Source: Paractinoplanes polyasparticus (GTDB lineage: Bacteria > Actinomycetota > Actinomycetes > Mycobacteriales > Micromonosporaceae). From it: 64,000 bases of DNA. The position numbers and the translations under genes were made by a program. The first letter of the stretch is position 1, and each line of letters begins with the position of its first letter. Of the stretch, positions 6,672 to 15,500 are shown piece after piece. The notes beneath the pieces are model-generated. The model was not told the origin of the DNA, ran no database searches, and saw only the letters and a list, made by a program, of their open reading frames with translations. The DNA lies in assembly GCF_019710575.1 (NCBI RefSeq), contig NZ_JAHWFK010000033.1, positions 62,001-126,000 on the forward strand, written 5' to 3'.

Positions 6672-9600
6672 ATGAGCTTCGAGGACGACGAATACTGGGA
6701 GGACGAGTACTCCGAGTACTCGATCATGCCCCAGTCCGCCGTTGTCCAGGAACGCCAGTACCAGCGGCGCGACTCCCCCGACCCGATCATCCCGACCCGC
6801 CGCGGCGAGCCCGGCAGCCAGGTCGACGAGCTGGCCGCCCGCCGCCAGCGCCGTGCCCACGGCAACGCGGGTGGTGAGCCGCGCGCGGCGTTCGACGCGG
6901 CGCGTCCCAGCTGGCTCGACGACCCGGACTTCTCCCCGGTCGACACGTCGCAGCCCAACCTGGCCGGCGACGACTTCAGCGACGTCGACTTCAACCGGCC
7001 CGAGCTGGGCGCCGACTTCGACGCGCCGGACACCTTCGCGGACTCGATCCAGCGGCGCCACAACGACCGCTACGACCGGCACGACGACATCGACGAGCCG
7101 TACGACCACCGCGACCTGGTGGCGTACGGCCACGGACCCAACCCGGGCGTCAAGACCGTCAGCCGCAGCGACGACGACGAGCCGGCCGGCCGGCGCCGGG
7201 AGCGTCAGCCCCGTCGCGCCACCGAGGAACGACGCCCTCGCCGCTCGCCCGACGAGCGCGACTCCCGCGGCCCCCGCCGCTCCTCCGACGAGCGCGATTC
7301 CCGCCGTTCCGACTCCCGCCGCTTCGCTGAGGAGCGTGACCAGCGCCGCTCCTCCGACGATCGCGATCCGCGGCGACCCGTCGAAGAGCGGCGCCCGCGC
7401 GACGAGCGTCAGGCTCCGGCCGCGCCGGCAGCCAGCGGCCGGGCCCGGGTGCCCGACGACCCGCACAACCTCTACCGCCGGCCCACCTCCCGGCGCGACG
7501 ACGCGTACGACCTTGACGACCGGCCCCGCCGCTCCCGCAGCGACGAGGGGCTTCGTTCCGGCGGGCGCGCCGAGATGCTCTGGGACGAGCCGGCCGCCAC
7601 CCAGCGCGGCTACGACGACAACGCGGACGTACGCGGGCGCGGGCGCACCGAGCGGCGCCGGCCCGACGGGTACGAGTTCGACGAGCGTCGCCGCGACGGC
7701 CGCAGCCCTTGGCCCGCGGAGGCCGAGGACGGCCGCAACCGCCCGCCGTCGCGCGACGACAACCGCCGCACCATCGACGGCGAGGTCCTCGACGAGCGGG
7801 CCCCGCGCACCATCGAGGGCGAGATCGTCGATGAACGGCGCCGCCCGGCCCGCGACGACCGCCGTGCGCCCACGGCCCGGCAGACCCGGGACGACCAGCA
7901 GGGCTGGGTCGAGGACGAGCGCTGGGACGACGGCCGTCCGGCCGGCAGTCAAGGCTGGGCCGACAACGACGGCCGGCCGGCCGGCGGCCAGGGCTGGGCC
8001 GAGAACGACGGCCGTCCAGCCGGCGGCCAGGGCTGGGCCGAGAACGACGGCCGTCCAGCCGGCGGCCAGGGCTGGGCCGAGAACGACGGCCGCCCGGCCG
8101 GCGGCCAAGGCTGGGCCGCGGACCAACGCCCCGACGACGGCCGTCCGGCCGACGGCGAGGGCTGGGTCGAACAGTCCCCGCGGACGGCGGGGCGGGCGAA
8201 GGTCTCGCCGACCTGGGTCGGCGAGGGCACGGCCGAGCACGACACGGTGGCCGCAGCCTCGGCGCCGGTCGCTCCGGCTTCGGCGCCGGTCGTCGAGCCT
8301 CGTACGGCTGAACCCGAACCTGACGGCCGGGACGGCGCCGGCGGGCCGCGCGTGATCAGCAAGGCCGTACCGCCCGCCGAGCCTCGCGTGGTCGGCAAGG
8401 AGGAGCCGCCGCCCGTACCCCGCGTGGTCAAGGCCGACCCGCCGAGCGCTCCGCGCGTCGTGGGAACGCATGCGCCGACACCGGCCGCGCGGGTGGTCAG
8501 CCCGCCGCCCGCGCCCGCCACCCCGGCTCCGGCCGCACCGCCGACGGTCGTTCCGGTCCCGGCCGGGTCTCCCCCGTCCGCTCCGCCTGCCCGCGTAGCG
8601 ACGCCGAGCGTGCCGCGGCCCGCTCCGGCCCGGCCCTCGGTGCCGCCGCAGCCTCCGGGCCTGATCCCGGCGGCCGCTGGTCCCGCACCGGCTGGCGCCG
8701 ACAGCCGGATTCCGGCCGGCCCGGAGCGCTCCCCCCGGAACGCTGAGCCCGGGACGACCACGCGTGACCTGCCCGGCCAGGCCGCAGCGCGCGGCCCGGT
8801 CGCACCCGGCCGTCGCGAAACCGAGCCGCCGCCGGCGCCGGACGGACCGGCCCAGTTCGCCGAGCGCGCACCCGTCGCACCCGGCCGGCACGAACCCAAG
8901 CCCGCACAGGCGCCGAACGGACCGACCCACCCCGACGCACGCGGACCCGTACCACCGCAAGCGCCGGACGGGTCGGCTCAGAGCGTCGCGCGTGGACCTC
9001 TGCCACCACACGCGCCCAACGGACCGACCCACCCCGACGCACGCGGACCCGTACCACCGCAAGCGCCGGACAGGTCGGCCCAAGGTGCCGCGCGTGGGCC
9101 TGTGCCGCCGAACGCATCCGGTGGATGGGCGCCACAGGCTCTCGAGCAGCCCGGGGTTCAGCCGCAGAACCCCGTCGACCCGTCGCTCATGACGACCGAC
9201 CCGCGGCTCCAGATGCCGCGCTCCAGGCGGAGCCCGCGCACCGCACACGTCTTCCTGGCCGAGGGTGACGACCCGTGGTCGATGGTGGCCGACGAGGCGC
9301 CCCCGGCCGCGTTGCCGAGCGGTGGCCTCGGCCGCCCGGTGTCGCCCGGTGCTCCCGGCCAGCCGCAGGGTGACACGTTGCCGCCCGCGGTCGCGGAGCA
9401 GCAGCTTTATCGGCCGGTGTCTCCGGCCGCGCCGCAGGCACCCGCAGCGAGCCTGCCCGGCACGCCGGTTTCAGCCCCGCACGGCCCCGAATCGCGCAGC
9501 AACGCGCCGGTCACGCCGCACGGGCCGGATCCGCGCGACGCTTCTCCGATCGCGCCCGGCATGCCGCGCATCAACGTCCCGGTCGCGCCCGGCAACCCGC

Positions 9601-12600
9601 AGAGCACTGGCCCGCGCACCGACGCTCCGAGCACCGCCCAGCACGGCGACGCACCGCAGAGCCAGGCGGCCCGCACCGACGCTCCGCCGGCGACCCGTCA
9701 GCCCGCCGCTCCGCAGCAGGCGGCCCACACCCACGCTCCGCCCGCGACCCGGCAACCCGGCGCTCCGCAGCAGGCGGCTCCCGATGCCTCGCTACCGATC
9801 AGGCAGTACGGCCCGCCGGCAAACCCGCATCCGGCACCCACGTCCCCGCCTGACCACGTTCCGCCCTACGGAGACCCGGCGCCGTCCCGCCCCCAGCCGA
9901 CCGGAGATTCCGGCCCCGGCCGGCAGCCTTCCGAGTGGGCGCCGCGACCCGAGGAGCAGGCCGCCGCCGACCACGCCCCCGGCCACCACAAGACAGGCGA
10001 CTTCTTCCGCCGCGCCGTGGACAAGCTCTTCGGCGGCTCCGCCCACGACGCGGACAAGCACCCGCACGGTCAGCCCTCCCCCGCCCAGCCGGACCGAGGC
10101 CAGCCGGACCGAGGCCAGCCGGACCGAGGCCAGCCGGCGGCAGGCCACTCCGTCGCGGATCAGCAGGTCCCCACCCGGCAGGCCCCAGCACCCCAGCACT
10201 TCGCCGCCGACCAGCACGAACAGGGACAGCACTCCCCCACGCCGCAGGTGCCCGGCCAGGACACGCCCGGTCAGCCCCTGTCCGGCCGCAGCACACCAGG
10301 CCAGTACGCGCCGGGCCAGCCGGCACCCGGCCAGCAAGCAGCCGGCTCCCGCGAAGCCGTTCAACACGCGCCGGATCAGCCCATGTCGGCCGCGCCCGGC
10401 CACCAGATGTCCGGCCCGCACACACCTGGCCGCCATACACCAAACCCTTACGCGCCGGACCAGTCGATGCCCGCCCGGCCCGCGCCGGACCACCAAGCAC
10501 CCGGCTACCGCGAAGCGGCGCAGCACGCTCGCACGCAGCCCAGGCCTGACCAGCACCAGCCTGGGCCGCACACACCCGCGCAGGCCGCCCCCGGCCAACA
10601 CGTGTCGCACGAGCACGCCCCCGCGCCCGACCGCCAAGGATCTGCGCGCAACACGCCGGGGCAGCACACACCTGGTCAGCCTGTGCACAGCCAGCACATG
10701 CCAGGTCACCTCGTGCCCGGCCAGCACGGGCCGGGTCAGCACACGCCCGGCCAGCACACGCCCGGCCTGACCACGGCCGGCCAGCACACGCCCGGCCAGC
10801 ACGAGCCCGGTCACCCTGCGCCCGGTCGTCAGCACACCCCGGGGCAGCAAGCCCAGCGCCAGCAAATCCCAGGTCAGCACGAGCCCGGCCAGCACACGCC
10901 CGATCAGAACGAGCTCGGCCAGCACACGGCCGGCCAGCAAGCCGCGCGCCAGCACATGCCGGGCCAGCACTGGCCCACGCCGGAGAAGCAACAACCCGCG
11001 CCGCACACGCCTGGCTACCAGGCTTCCAGCCAGCAGGCGGCGGGTCAGCAGGCGCACGGCCAGCAGGCGCAGAGCCAGCGGCCGCATGGCCAGCAGGTCC
11101 CGGCCCAGCACACGTCGGGCCAACCGCTACCCAGCCAATACACACCAGGCCACCACGCGACCGACCAGCCCACGCCGGGACAGCTTGTGCCCGGCCAGCA
11201 CACGCCGCCGCAGCAAACCGCGCGTCAGCAGACTCCAGGGCAGCTGGAGCAAACACACGAGCAACACCGACCTGCGCAGCAGGCGCCGGGCTACCCCCAT
11301 TCCCACCAGCACGCGGCGGATCAGCCGGCACCGGGTCAGCACCCGTCAGGTCAGGCGCTGCCCGGCGAACACCCGCCTGCGCCGGGTCAGCACACGCCGG
11401 CGCAGCACGCCGCGCGTCAACAGACGCCTGAACAGCAGGGGCCCGCGCCGGAGCAACTCGCGGCTGATCAGGCGGCACCGGGCCAGCACATGCCTGGCTA
11501 CCCGGCCTCCGGCCAGCAGGCGGCAGATCAACCGACACCGGGACAGCGCTCGTCGGGCCAACCGATCGCACCAGGGCCGCAAGCCGCGCGCCAGCAGACA
11601 GCCGGTCAGCGTGGGCCCGGGTCGGAGCAGCACGGGTCAGCGCAGCACGGCCAGTTCGTCGCTCCGCAGTCGGCGCCGGGCCAGCACGCGCCCGGTCAGC
11701 GCGGGTCGGGACCGGCCGCTGGCGGGCGGGACGGTGCGGAACGGGCCGGCGGTTCGGGGGCCGAGTCGCCGTGGGCGGGTGAGGGTGGGCGGCCTACATC
11801 GCTGGCGTCTGCGCCGGTCAGTTCGCCCCGTGGTGGTGTGGCGCCGCACAGCCCGGCTGCTCCGCGGCAGCCGCAGGGTGAGATGCCTACCCAGCCGTTG
11901 GGGCCGCGGCGGGGGGACGAGGCGTGGCCGGCCGGGGCAGGCCGGCACGACGTGTCCCCTGGCGCGCCGGCGGGATCGGGTGAGCCGGGGACCTTGTCGC
12001 AGATCGGCTTCCCTCTGCAGCCGCGGGCGGTGTCTCCGGGCGTCGGGGTGGATGCGCGCGTCGACGGTGCGGGCACCGAGCAGCGCGGGCTGGACGTGCC
12101 GGCTCAGCGGACTCCGGCTGAGGGGCCGCTCGCCGCGCCCGGGCTGACGAACGGTGGCGGTCCGGCGCCGGCCGATGACGACGGCCGGGCGGCACCGGGT
12201 GCCGAGTCCGAGCAAGCGGGGGCCGGTGAACGGTCGCCGAACGGCGATGCGGATCCGGCGCGGCTCGGTGCGCACGCGGCGCCATACATGGATCCGGACG
12301 GCACGTTGCACAACCTGCGGCCGATCGGTCGGCTTGCGGTGTCGGGGCCGGACGCGCCGCAGCGGGTCGCGGAGACCTCGTTCGGTGGGATGTGGTTCAG
12401 CCGGCCGACGGGTGAAGGGGCAGGCCCGGCCGGAGAGCTCTCGCAGAACGGTGATGGGCCGGTTGAGCCATCGGCCGGAGCCGATCAGCAGGATGCGGGG
12501 ACCGGCCAGCACGGGCAGCCGCCGGCCACCGGCCAAGCCGGATCGGCGGGCACGCAGCACGAGCAGCAGCGCACGCAGCACGAGCAGCAGCCGGAGGCGT

Positions 12601-13460
12601 TGTCCGAGCAAGGCGACGGGCAGGTCATCGACCTGGACCTGTCGGCGCTGTTCCAGGGTGTGACGATCACCGGGGAGCAACCGGCGGTCAAGGACGAGGC
12701 GCCCGGCGGCGCGGAGCCGGTGGACGCGGCTTCGGTGCGGGCGACGATCGACGAGCGGATGGCTGCTCCGCGGATGCCGCGGGAACTCCGGACCGAGCCG
12801 GTCAAGGAGCGGCCCGCTCTGTCGGCCGCGGACCTCGAAGCCATCCGGTGGCGGCTCGACGGCGGGACCCTGCGGGAGGTCGTCGACGACCGCGAGGCGC
12901 TGCGGGAACTCGGGGAACGCCTGGACGGGCCGTTGGCCGACGAGGTGGACAACGTCGCCAAGGCGGGGCTGCTCAGCGTGCGGGCCGAGGTGTACCGGCT
13001 GTTGGGTGAGCTCGGCATGGCAGCCGCCGCGAGCAGGCTGGCCCTGGCTCACGCCGAGTCGGCCCGGGACATGCAGTCCGAGGTGATCGCGCAGGCCGAG
13101 CTGGCGCACATCCTGCGGTTGCGCGGGGACTTCAAGGAGGCCGACCGGCTCTTCGCGAAGGCCACCGGATCCGAGGTGCCCGAGACGCTGCGCAGCGTGG
13201 TGCACGAGAACGCGGGCCGGTCCTGCTTCGATCAGGGGCGGCACATGGAGGCCCTCGACCACTTCGCGCGGGCTGTGCGTCTCGGCCGGCCCGAGGACAC
13301 GGACCTCGCGGCGCGTGTCGGCGTCTGCCTGGAGGCGGTCTACATTCACGTGCTGCGGGACGGCTGGGGACCCTACCCGCGCACGCGGGAGGACATTCTG
13401 GGACTCCGGAACGCCCTCGAGGAGTCGACGGCCGAGCAGCCGGTCATCCCGCCGCGCTGA
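6672..13460 (+). CDS. Giant low-complexity repeat protein with C-terminal TPR-like domain (about 2262 aa)
   Basis: ATG 6672 begins MSFEDDEYWEDEYSEYSIM. Regions in order: an acidic Tyr/Asp-rich head (1-170); an Arg/Asp/Glu-rich stretch of ERRPRR/DERDSRR motifs (170-420); five or so 13-residue repeats NDGRPAGGQGWAE (about 420-500); a Pro/Ala-rich linker; a Gln/His/Pro/Gly segment of about 500 residues built on GQHTPGQ-like units (about 1190-1690); a Gly/Pro linker. A folded C-terminus of about 220 residues has helical hairpins typical of TPRs (EVYRLLGELGMAAAASRLAL, QAELAHILRLRGDFKEADRLF, NAGRSCFDQGRHMEALDHFARAVRLG). There is no signal peptide or membrane helix. It is probably a cytosolic scaffold or condensate-forming protein, which is inference. 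Its 3' end overlaps the convergent diguanylate cyclase gene by 17 bp. Confidence 0.8.
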   Translation: MSFEDDEYWEDEYSEYSIMPQSAVVQERQYQRRDSPDPIIPTRRGEPGSQVDELAARRQRRAHGNAGGEPRAAFDAARPSWLDDPDFSPVDTSQPNLAGDDFSDVDFNRPELGADFDAPDTFADSIQRRHNDRYDRHDDIDEPYDHRDLVAYGHGPNPGVKTVSRSDDDEPAGRRRERQPRRATEERRPRRSPDERDSRGPRRSSDERDSRRSDSRRFAEERDQRRSSDDRDPRRPVEERRPRDERQAPAAPAASGRARVPDDPHNLYRRPTSRRDDAYDLDDRPRRSRSDEGLRSGGRAEMLWDEPAATQRGYDDNADVRGRGRTERRRPDGYEFDERRRDGRSPWPAEAEDGRNRPPSRDDNRRTIDGEVLDERAPRTIEGEIVDERRRPARDDRRAPTARQTRDDQQGWVEDERWDDGRPAGSQGWADNDGRPAGGQGWAENDGRPAGGQGWAENDGRPAGGQGWAENDGRPAGGQGWAADQRPDDGRPADGEGWVEQSPRTAGRAKVSPTWVGEGTAEHDTVAAASAPVAPASAPVVEPRTAEPEPDGRDGAGGPRVISKAVPPAEPRVVGKEEPPPVPRVVKADPPSAPRVVGTHAPTPAARVVSPPPAPATPAPAAPPTVVPVPAGSPPSAPPARVATPSVPRPAPARPSVPPQPPGLIPAAAGPAPAGADSRIPAGPERSPRNAEPGTTTRDLPGQAAARGPVAPGRRETEPPPAPDGPAQFAERAPVAPGRHEPKPAQAPNGPTHPDARGPVPPQAPDGSAQSVARGPLPPHAPNGPTHPDARGPVPPQAPDRSAQGAARGPVPPNASGGWAPQALEQPGVQPQNPVDPSLMTTDPRLQMPRSRRSPRTAHVFLAEGDDPWSMVADEAPPAALPSGGLGRPVSPGAPGQPQGDTLPPAVAEQQLYRPVSPAAPQAPAASLPGTPVSAPHGPESRSNAPVTPHGPDPRDASPIAPGMPRINVPVAPGNPQSTGPRTDAPSTAQHGDAPQSQAARTDAPPATRQPAAPQQAAHTHAPPATRQPGAPQQAAPDASLPIRQYGPPANPHPAPTSPPDHVPPYGDPAPSRPQPTGDSGPGRQPSEWAPRPEEQAAADHAPGHHKTGDFFRRAVDKLFGGSAHDADKHPHGQPSPAQPDRGQPDRGQPDRGQPAAGHSVADQQVPTRQAPAPQHFAADQHEQGQHSPTPQVPGQDTPGQPLSGRSTPGQYAPGQPAPGQQAAGSREAVQHAPDQPMSAAPGHQMSGPHTPGRHTPNPYAPDQSMPARPAPDHQAPGYREAAQHARTQPRPDQHQPGPHTPAQAAPGQHVSHEHAPAPDRQGSARNTPGQHTPGQPVHSQHMPGHLVPGQHGPGQHTPGQHTPGLTTAGQHTPGQHEPGHPAPGRQHTPGQQAQRQQIPGQHEPGQHTPDQNELGQHTAGQQAARQHMPGQHWPTPEKQQPAPHTPGYQASSQQAAGQQAHGQQAQSQRPHGQQVPAQHTSGQPLPSQYTPGHHATDQPTPGQLVPGQHTPPQQTARQQTPGQLEQTHEQHRPAQQAPGYPHSHQHAADQPAPGQHPSGQALPGEHPPAPGQHTPAQHAARQQTPEQQGPAPEQLAADQAAPGQHMPGYPASGQQAADQPTPGQRSSGQPIAPGPQAARQQTAGQRGPGSEQHGSAQHGQFVAPQSAPGQHAPGQRGSGPAAGGRDGAERAGGSGAESPWAGEGGRPTSLASAPVSSPRGGVAPHSPAAPRQPQGEMPTQPLGPRRGDEAWPAGAGRHDVSPGAPAGSGEPGTLSQIGFPLQPRAVSPGVGVDARVDGAGTEQRGLDVPAQRTPAEGPLAAPGLTNGGGPAPADDDGRAAPGAESEQAGAGERSPNGDADPARLGAHAAPYMDPDGTLHNLRPIGRLAVSGPDAPQRVAETSFGGMWFSRPTGEGAGPAGELSQNGDGPVEPSAGADQQDAGTGQHGQPPATGQAGSAGTQHEQQRTQHEQQPEALSEQGDGQVIDLDLSALFQGVTITGEQPAVKDEAPGGAEPVDAASVRATIDERMAAPRMPRELRTEPVKERPALSAADLEAIRWRLDGGTLREVVDDREALRELGERLDGPLADEVDNVAKAGLLSVRAEVYRLLGELGMAAAASRLALAHAESARDMQSEVIAQAELAHILRLRGDFKEADRLFAKATGSEVPETLRSVVHENAGRSCFDQGRHMEALDHFARAVRLGRPEDTDLAARVGVCLEAVYIHVLRDGWGPYPRTREDILGLRNALEESTAEQPVIPPR
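7925..8168 (+). repeat. 39-bp tandem repeats (13-aa NDGRPAGGQGWAE units) inside the giant gene
   Basis: Four near-identical 39-bp units plus diverged flanking copies encode NDGRPAGGQGWAE-like motifs. The middle copies are almost identical at DNA level, including a shared GTCCAGCC codon choice, which suggests recent slippage expansion rather than selection on protein alone. Confidence 0.85.
8916..9072 (+). repeat. 102-bp-period direct repeat inside the giant gene
   Basis: A block beginning AACGGACCGACCCACCCCG at 8916 recurs at 9018, nearly identical over about 55 bp. The period is 102 bp (34 codons), in frame. Confidence 0.8.
10085..11720 (+). repeat. Degenerate GQHTPGQ-type repeat tract inside the giant gene
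   Basis: It starts with three 15-bp units encoding QPDRG, then over 1.5 kb of short, diverged units encoding GQ[HQ]xPGQ motifs, such as CCCGGCCAGCACACG. The tract is in frame throughout, so length changes in multiples of three are tolerated. Confidence 0.85.
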
Positions 13461-14505
13461 TCTCGTTGTGCCGGCCCATGCCCTGCCGGGGCGCGGGTGG
13501 GCGGGCCATCGCCGTACGGCCCCGGCCGCCCTGTTTGGCCTCGTAGAGGGCCGCGTCCGACGCCGCCTGCAGGTCGCTCGGGGTGCCGGCGTGGTCGGGG
13601 AGCACGGCGACGCCGATGCTCAGCTCGGGCGGGCCGCACGGCAGGCCTTCGACCGCGGCCAGCACCGTACGCACCTCGTCGGCCGCCTTCCCCGCGCTGA
13701 CCCGGTCGGTGCGCAGCAGCACCACGAACTCGTCGCCGCCGAGCCGCGCCACCAGGTCGTCCTCGCGGCGCGCGACCACCCGCAGCGAGTTGGCGACAAC
13801 CTGCAGGGCCTGGTCACCCACCCCGTGGCCGTACGTGTCGTTGATCTTCTTGAAGTAGTCGATGTCGACCGTCATGAGGGCCAGCGACTCGCCGCTGCGC
13901 CGCGCCCACGTCACCGCGCGGACCAGCTCGACATCGAACGACCGCCGGTTGGCCACCCCGGTCAGCGGATCGGCCAGCGCCTGGGACTCGAGCACCTGGC
14001 GGAGCCGGTCGTTGCGGTTGCGCAGCGAGCCCACGACGAACGCGGTGAGGCTGAGCGCGACCGTCACCGAGATCCAGTCGGAGAGCGCCTTGGCGAAGTC
14101 CAGCGTCGAGAACGCCACCGCGGCGTGGCCGGCCGAGATCAGCACCAGCACCAGGCCCGCCATGCGGTTGCTGAGGAAGTTGGCCGCGTACAGCACGGGC
14201 CACAGATAGAAGAGCTGAGCGCCCGCGCTGGCGTCGTGCGACGCGAAGTTCATCCCGGCGATGATCGCGATGGCCGCGAACGGCGCGATCAGCCACCAGA
14301 CGCGCGGGATCCAACCGGGCCGCCACCGCGCCGCCGAACCCGCGACAGCCATGAAAAGGCAGGTCAACAAGGTGGCGACGACCCAACCGACCGGGTGTTC
14401 CTCCGGCAGCACGATGCCGGTCAGGAAGACGACGGGTACCGCAGCCAGCATCAGATACGCGACGCTGTGGGTTGCCCCCTGCTCGTCGCGGAGCTGGTAA
14501 CGCAC
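13444..14505 (-). CDS. Membrane-bound diguanylate cyclase (GGDEF)
   Basis: A 353-residue protein that makes c-di-GMP from two GTP. About six hydrophobic segments fill residues 14-160 (MASE-like, no recognised ligand site), followed by a short helix and a full GGDEF domain. Visible motifs are DPLTGVANRRSF (179-190), the metal-binding DIDYFKKINDTYGH (about 214-227), and intact GGDEF at 256-260. An RxxD product-inhibition site (R247-D250) lies five residues before it. The enzyme should therefore be active and feedback-inhibited. The GTG start is preceded by GGGAGGG about 10 nt upstream. It converges on the giant TPR gene with a 17-bp overlap. An EAL protein encoded near 48.5 kb could supply the opposing activity. 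Confidence 0.93.
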   Translation of the reverse strand: MRYQLRDEQGATHSVAYLMLAAVPVVFLTGIVLPEEHPVGWVVATLLTCLFMAVAGSAARWRPGWIPRVWWLIAPFAAIAIIAGMNFASHDASAGAQLFYLWPVLYAANFLSNRMAGLVLVLISAGHAAVAFSTLDFAKALSDWISVTVALSLTAFVVGSLRNRNDRLRQVLESQALADPLTGVANRRSFDVELVRAVTWARRSGESLALMTVDIDYFKKINDTYGHGVGDQALQVVANSLRVVARREDDLVARLGGDEFVVLLRTDRVSAGKAADEVRTVLAAVEGLPCGPPELSIGVAVLPDHAGTPSDLQAASDAALYEAKQGGRGRTAMARPPAPRQGMGRHNEISAAG

Positions 14506-14591
14506 CGTCCGCCCTCCCCCTCGTCACCGGAACAATCGGCCGCCCGCAGGAAATCATGAGCCGTTGGCCGCCCGGGCCGGACACTTCGCCG

Positions 14592-15500
14592 TCAGGCCGG
14601 GGATCGGTCACGATGGGCCAGGGTGACGCCGGCGCTGGCCACGGTCACCAGGGTGAGGGCGACGACTTCGGCCGGGCCCAGGCGCTGCCGGAGGATGATC
14701 AGGCCGGCCACGGCGGCGGCTGCGGGTTCGAGGCTCATCAGGATGCCGAAGACCCGGGTGGGTATGCGGCGCAGGGCATTCAGTTCCAGGCCGTACGAAA
14801 GGACTGACGACAGTACGGCCACGGCGGCCACACCGAACAGGAGTGAGGGGTGGTTGGTCACTTCGGCTGCTCCGGCGGCGCCGAAGGGCAGCACCAGGAC
14901 CGCCGCTACCGCCAGTGACACGGCCAGGCCGCCCGTGCCGGGGACCAGGCCGCCCAGGCGGGCGCTGAGCACGATGTACGCGGCCCAGAACAGGCCGGCC
15001 ACGAAGGCGAGCACGAGGCCGGCAATGGGGGCCGAGCCGCCGCTGTCGAAGCCGAGCAGCAGCACGCCCGCGGCGGCCAGCGCGGCCCACAGCAGGTCGA
15101 GCACCCGCCGGGTCTGCACCACGGCGAGGAGCAGCGGGCCCAGGAACTCGACGGTGACCGCGATGCCCAACGGGACCATGGACAGGGACAGGTAGAAGAT
15201 CAGGTTCATGCCGGCCATCGCGACGCCGAGCAGCCCGGCGGCTCGCCACGCCGCCGGCGACCAGGTTCTCAGGCGCGGCCGGGTGAAGGCCGCCAGGATG
15301 ATTGCCGCGAACGCGAGGCGCAGGAGGGTCACACCGGAGGCGCCCAGGTGGTCGAAGAGGCCGGTGGCGATCGCGCTGCCCACCTGCACCGACGCGATGG
15401 CCGTCAGAGCCATCAGGAGCGCGGGAGCCCGGAGAGGGAGCGCGGGAGCCCGGAGAGCCGGAAGGCGATGGGTGCGAAGGCGCGTCGGAGGACGGCTCAT
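14592..15500 (-). CDS. EamA/DMT-superfamily transporter (RhtA-like)
   Basis: A 302-residue membrane protein with about ten hydrophobic segments arranged as two EamA repeats. Visible motifs include GASGVTLLRLAFAA, YLSLSMVPLGIAVTVEFLGPLL and the second-repeat LNALRRIPTRVFGILMSLEPAAAA. The family exports amino acids and other small metabolites such as homoserine and threonine. The substrate here is not predictable. ATG 15500 overlaps the stop of the MacB-like permease as ATGA, so it is probably translated from the same mRNA. The N-terminal 30 residues contain a small APAL repeat. Linkage of a DMT exporter to a MacAB-like operon is unusual. Confidence 0.88.
   Translation of the reverse strand: MSRPPTRLRTHRLPALRAPALPLRAPALLMALTAIASVQVGSAIATGLFDHLGASGVTLLRLAFAAIILAAFTRPRLRTWSPAAWRAAGLLGVAMAGMNLIFYLSLSMVPLGIAVTVEFLGPLLLAVVQTRRVLDLLWAALAAAGVLLLGFDSGGSAPIAGLVLAFVAGLFWAAYIVLSARLGGLVPGTGGLAVSLAVAAVLVLPFGAAGAAEVTNHPSLLFGVAAVAVLSSVLSYGLELNALRRIPTRVFGILMSLEPAAAAVAGLIILRQRLGPAEVVALTLVTVASAGVTLAHRDRSPA

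Noticed and set aside
7925-11720. Regularly repeated DNA that could suggest a CRISPR array
   Set aside because: Repeats are in-frame codon repeats without constant spacer lengths or non-repetitive spacers, inside one long ORF, and no cas genes are present.
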